Source: Oscillospiraceae bacterium (lineage in GTDB: Bacteria > Bacillota > Clostridia > Oscillospirales > Acutalibacteraceae). Taken from it: a DNA stretch of 64,000 nt. Numbering within the stretch: position 1 is the first letter of the stretch; each line of letters opens with the position of its first letter. The stretch spans positions 58,654-122,653 of the forward strand of contig JAFLUM010000006.1 of assembly GCA_022508805.1 (NCBI GenBank), in the 5' to 3' direction. The position numbers and the translations under genes are program-made. Below the pieces are notes generated by a model. The model was not told the DNA's origin. It did not search any database and worked only from the letters and a program-made list of their open reading frames with translations. This document shows, in pieces, positions 61,555 to 64,000 of this stretch.

Positions 61555-61959
61555 TTAGAAAATGTACGTTCCCATATCGGCGATCTGCTCAATGGTGATA
61601 GTGGACTCTTGGAAGCTTTCGGCTGCCCAAATTTCGATTCTTTGACCTGTTCCCGCTATTACGGCATCCTTTGTAAGCCCGGCGTGCTCAACTTGGTCGG
61701 CAGAGAGAGTCACCCTGCCCTGCTTGTCCGGAGAGACGTCCACTGCTTGGCTGAAAAAGGAGCGTTGGATCATTCGGTTAGGTGTATTTATGAACTGCTG
61801 GCTGATTTTTTCAAAGGTCTCTTTATCATAAACATAAAGACATTTTTCGGGACCTTTGAAAATGATAAACTCCTCGCCCAAAAGCTCACGGTATTTTGCA
61901 GGAATGAAAAGACGGTTCTTCGCGTCAAGCGTATGATAATAAGTATTGTTATATGTCAC
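61555..61959 (-). CDS. mraZ: Transcriptional regulator MraZ
   Basis: 134 residues. Two AbrB-like repeats: YYHTLDAKNRLFIPAKYRELLG, then AVDVSPDKQGRVTLSADQVEHAGL. A DNA-binding protein that controls its own operon in several bacteria. First gene of the dcw cluster. The start is a GTG (61959) with AAAGGAGTG 7 bp upstream. Three TGG-containing elements (minus strand, about 62050-62065 and 62017-62026) between promoter and start could be MraZ boxes, but the match is loose. Confidence 0.94.
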   Translation of the reverse strand: MTYNNTYYHTLDAKNRLFIPAKYRELLGEEFIIFKGPEKCLYVYDKETFEKISQQFINTPNRMIQRSFFSQAVDVSPDKQGRVTLSADQVEHAGLTKDAVIAGTGQRIEIWAAESFQESTITIEQIADMGTYIF

Positions 61960-62073
61960 CGTTTTTCACTCCTTTCACACCAAAACGGAAAAATTATGGA
62001 ATTATGAGCTAAAAATCCACCACTTTAATGAATTTTTATGGTTTTTTAACCCATTTTGCTCCACTACGCAATT

Positions 62074-62102
62074 ATTATATATACTTTTTTCCCCGATTGC
62101 AA
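62074..62102 (-). promoter_or_regulatory. Promoter of the mraZ/dcw cluster
   Basis: TTGCAA (62097-62102), 17-bp spacer, TATAAT (62074-62079), minus strand, about 115 bp before mraZ. The leader contains TGGAGC, ATGGG and GTGGTGG stretches that may bind MraZ. Confidence 0.7.
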
Positions 62103-62145
62103 TAGTTTTTCGGAAATTTAATAAATAATTTTGCGGATAAAAAAT

Positions 62146-62187
62146 AAGACCTGACGGTCAGCCCTTTTAGACTGACTCGCAGGTCTT
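62146..62187 (-). terminator. Terminator of the pncB gene
   Basis: AAGACCTG and CAGGTCTT arms with inner GTCAG/CTGAC pairing, followed on the minus strand by ATTTTTT. It lies just past the pncB stop at 62210. Confidence 0.88.
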
Positions 62188-62209
62188 GATTTTATTGAAA
62201 TTTGTCTGT

Positions 62210-63664
62210 TTATTTTACTCCCTTGTGCTCTTTGATAAGGTCGTTTCTGATTTTCCAAAGCTTTTGTGACATATCCACATAATAAGTATGCGGATTTTCA
62301 AATCGCTTTACCTCCTCCCACAGATTATCGATCTGCTCAGAGCAATATTCGCGAATATCCGAAAGCGAAGGCTCACTGTAAACACATTCGCCGTTTTTGA
62401 ACACGGGCACGAGAAGTCTGCGCGCAACAAAGTCCTCGACGTCTTTTCGCTTCCACGTAAAATCGGGGTCAAATAAGGTGTACGGCTTTGATTCGTCGAT
62501 AGTTTCGTCCTCGAGAGTGAGCACATCAGCTATCGCTTTGCCTGTTTCTCTGTCGAAAAGGCGATAAAGCATTTTGGAATGAGGCGTAGTTATTTTACTG
62601 ACATTTTCGGAAAGATTTATTTTGGGGATGACCTCTCCGTCCTTTTCAACGGCGCATAGCTTATATACTCCGCTGAACAGCGGGGATGATGCAGAGTTAA
62701 TGAGCCTTTCACCCACCACGAAGCAGTCAACCTTTGCCCCCTGTGAGAGCATATCGTTGATAATATATTCATCCAAAGAATTTGACGCGGTTATTCCGCA
62801 ATCGGGATAGCCTGCCTCATCAAGCATTTTTCTCACTCTTTTGGATAGATACGTTATATCGCCGGAGTCAATACGCACGCTGACAGGGCGCTTGCCCATA
62901 GGCAGTAAAACATCGTTAAAGGCTTTTATGGCATTCGGCACGCCGGAACGGAGAGTATCGTATGTGTCGATTACAAGCGTACAGTCATCCGGATACTGTC
63001 TTGCGTACTCGCAAAATGCCTCATATTCGGAATCGAACATCTGAACCCAACTATGGATCATTGTATTTATTACGGGAACACCGAACTGTTTACCTTGTGA
63101 AACGCCTGAGGTTCCTACACATCCGCCGATATATGCTGCACGGGAGCCGAAAAATGCGCCGTCAAAGCTTAATGCACGGCGAGTGCCGAATTCCGCAACG
63201 GCAGTACCCTTTGCCGCACGGACAAGTCTGTTCGCTTTTGTGGCAATAAGGCTTTGTTGGTTCATACAGATAAGCAGAACTGTTTCAAGAAGCTGTGCCT
63301 GAATGATTGGGCCGCGCACTTTTACGACAGGCTCATTTGGGAATATGGGAGTGCCCTCAGGCACCGACCATATATCGCAGGAAAATCTGAAATCACGAAG
63401 ATAGTCAATAAATTCCTTTGAAAAACCCTTTTGCGAAAGGTATTCAAGATCCTGTGTATCAAAACGCATATTTTTAATGTATTCAATTATCTGCGACAGT
63501 CCTGCAAAAACGGCAAAACCGCCTTTGTCGGGCACTTTTCTGAAAAACAGGTCAAAATAAGCTACCTCGTCCGCCTTTCCGCTTTTGAAAAGACCGTTCG
63601 CTATCGTCAGCTCGTAAAGTTCGGTCATAAACGACAAGTTTCTGCCGAGAGATGTTTTTTCCAT
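62210..63664 (-). CDS. pncB: Nicotinate phosphoribosyltransferase
   Basis: About 484 residues. Converts nicotinate and PRPP to nicotinate mononucleotide, salvage of NAD. Conserved FGTRRALSFDGAFFGSRAAYIGGCVGTSGVSQG and VRIDSGDITYLSKRVRKMLDEAG. The length and C-terminal extension fit the bacterial NAPRTase (about 480-490 residues) rather than NAMPT. Monocistronic, with its own terminator. ATG 63664 chosen with AGGGGTGA 5 bp upstream; the GTG at 63673 is less suitable. Confidence 0.93.
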   Translation of the reverse strand: MEKTSLGRNLSFMTELYELTIANGLFKSGKADEVAYFDLFFRKVPDKGGFAVFAGLSQIIEYIKNMRFDTQDLEYLSQKGFSKEFIDYLRDFRFSCDIWSVPEGTPIFPNEPVVKVRGPIIQAQLLETVLLICMNQQSLIATKANRLVRAAKGTAVAEFGTRRALSFDGAFFGSRAAYIGGCVGTSGVSQGKQFGVPVINTMIHSWVQMFDSEYEAFCEYARQYPDDCTLVIDTYDTLRSGVPNAIKAFNDVLLPMGKRPVSVRIDSGDITYLSKRVRKMLDEAGYPDCGITASNSLDEYIINDMLSQGAKVDCFVVGERLINSASSPLFSGVYKLCAVEKDGEVIPKINLSENVSKITTPHSKMLYRLFDRETGKAIADVLTLEDETIDESKPYTLFDPDFTWKRKDVEDFVARRLLVPVFKNGECVYSEPSLSDIREYCSEQIDNLWEEVKRFENPHTYYVDMSQKLWKIRNDLIKEHKGVK

Positions 63665-63763
63665 TATTCTCACCCCTATACTCTGTTAATATTGTAACAA
63701 ATAGTAGGTTAAAAGTCTATAAAAATATTGAAGATATGAGCGAAGCAATTAAATAAAATCATA

Positions 63764-63800
63764 TGCAAAAGGGGCGGACAACAAACCATGCCCTTTTTAT
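63764..63800. terminator. Inverted repeat between pncB and tRNA-Thr
   Basis: AAAAGGGGC and GCCCTTTTT arms around a 14-nt loop, then ATTTATG on the plus strand. No gene obviously ends here, so it may belong to an unseen short transcript or be a remnant. The rest of 63665-63905 shows no feature that I could support. Confidence 0.4.
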
Positions 63801-63905
63801 TTATGATAAAGCCTTACCGATATCCCCCCTGCTCCGCAGATGATGCTTTGCCGTCAATACAATCTGAAAATTTGTCGATTAGTGAAAAAAGTTTAAAAAA
63901 AGCAC

Positions 63906-63934
63906 TTGACTTAAATCCAATGATGTGATATTAT
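63906..63934 (+). promoter_or_regulatory. Promoter of tRNA-Thr
   Basis: TTGACT (63906-63911), 17-bp spacer, TATTAT (63929-63934). The tRNA starts at 63950, so the transcript would begin a few bases before it. Confidence 0.75.
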
Positions 63935-63949
63935 AATCAAGCGCCAAAC

Positions 63950-64000
63950 GCTGGTGTAGCTCAGTTGGTAGAGCAGCTGATTTGTAATCAGCAGGTCGGG
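63950..64000 (+). tRNA. tRNA-Thr (anticodon UGU), 5' part
   Basis: Acceptor GCTGGTG, D-arm AGCTCAGTTGGTAGAGC, and anticodon arm GCTGA-TTTGTAA-TCAGC, whose middle loop bases TGT read ACA (Thr). The variable arm and T-arm run off the window end. Confidence 0.93.

Noticed and set aside
1..64000. CRISPR array, IS element or complete prophage
   Set aside because: No regularly spaced repeats, transposase or phage structural gene was found. The only mobile-type signal is the lysS array.

Overview
This 64 kb window looks like a chromosomal segment of a Gram-positive, low-to-moderate GC, probably anaerobic and spore-forming Clostridia member, most likely Oscillospiraceae/Ruminococcaceae-like. The evidence is gene order (ylxM-ffh-rpsP-khpA-rimM-trmD; yqfC-yqfD-phoH-ybeY-dgkA-era-yqzL-recO; a dcw cluster from mraZ to ftsZ), the sporulation genes yqfC, yqfD and ylbJ, and a MurE with the DNPR motif of meso-diaminopimelate peptidoglycan. 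Nearly all genes are on the minus strand. The exceptions are ylbJ, a small Cys-rich gene and a tRNA-Thr at the right edge. Several sigma-A promoters have the textbook TTGACA-17-TATAAT form.

Layout, left to right. 1-210: truncated Rrf2 regulator. 324-1730: orphan fructose-type PTS EIIC. 1841-4883: BtuFCD-like importer behind a cobalamin riboswitch, terminator and consensus promoter. 4940-8141: envelope-stress-like pair (DUF4097, LiaF-like), a conserved unknown and two GNAT acetyltransferases. 8275-15380: a surface-pilus operon (MarR regulator, 1,527-residue adhesin, two Spy0128-like pilins) with no sortase, driven by a consensus promoter carrying two 16-bp palindromes. 15504-18190: an unusual array downstream of lysS, in which three single-gene segments are separated by copies of the lysS 3' end. 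18191-20268: lysS and greA. 20265-25586: an unknown gene, then ftsE-ftsX-envC-like-S41, where the S41 protein has lost its catalytic Ser and Lys. 25823-33183: PucR regulator, rsuA, DUF4830 protein, coiled-coil protein, coaD, rsmD, HAD phosphatase, uvrC, HPr. 33302-38129: polysaccharide deacetylase, then trmD, rimM, khpA, rpsP, ffh and ylxM. 38150-47950: lipoprotein, mutS2, recO, yqzL, era, dgkA, ybeY, phoH, yqfD, yqfC, then divergent ylbJ. 48028-62102: the division and cell wall cluster. 62146-64000: pncB and a partial tRNA-Thr.

The best candidate for something undescribed is the lysS-downstream array. Four copies of a core encoding the last residues of LysRS (PTMKPIE/D, then usually a stop) lie at 18195, 17400, 16442 and 15641, about 760-960 bp apart and in the same orientation, with one unrelated AT-rich gene between each pair. 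Two of the displaced cores have the same direct-repeat motif (TATACGAAATTATACGAA) about 80 bp away, as expected of integrase arm sites. This resembles serial site-specific integration of one-gene cassettes at the lysS 3' end, with no recombinase gene visible nearby.

Other points of interest are the two-operator MarR switch of the sortase-less pilus operon, the pseudo-peptidase and possibly degenerate LytM protein in the FtsEX operon, a hairpin whose 3' arm holds the ribosome-binding site of the next gene, and a dcw cluster without murD, murC, murB or ftsA. All functional calls rest on reading the sequence and remembered family features. No database search was run.
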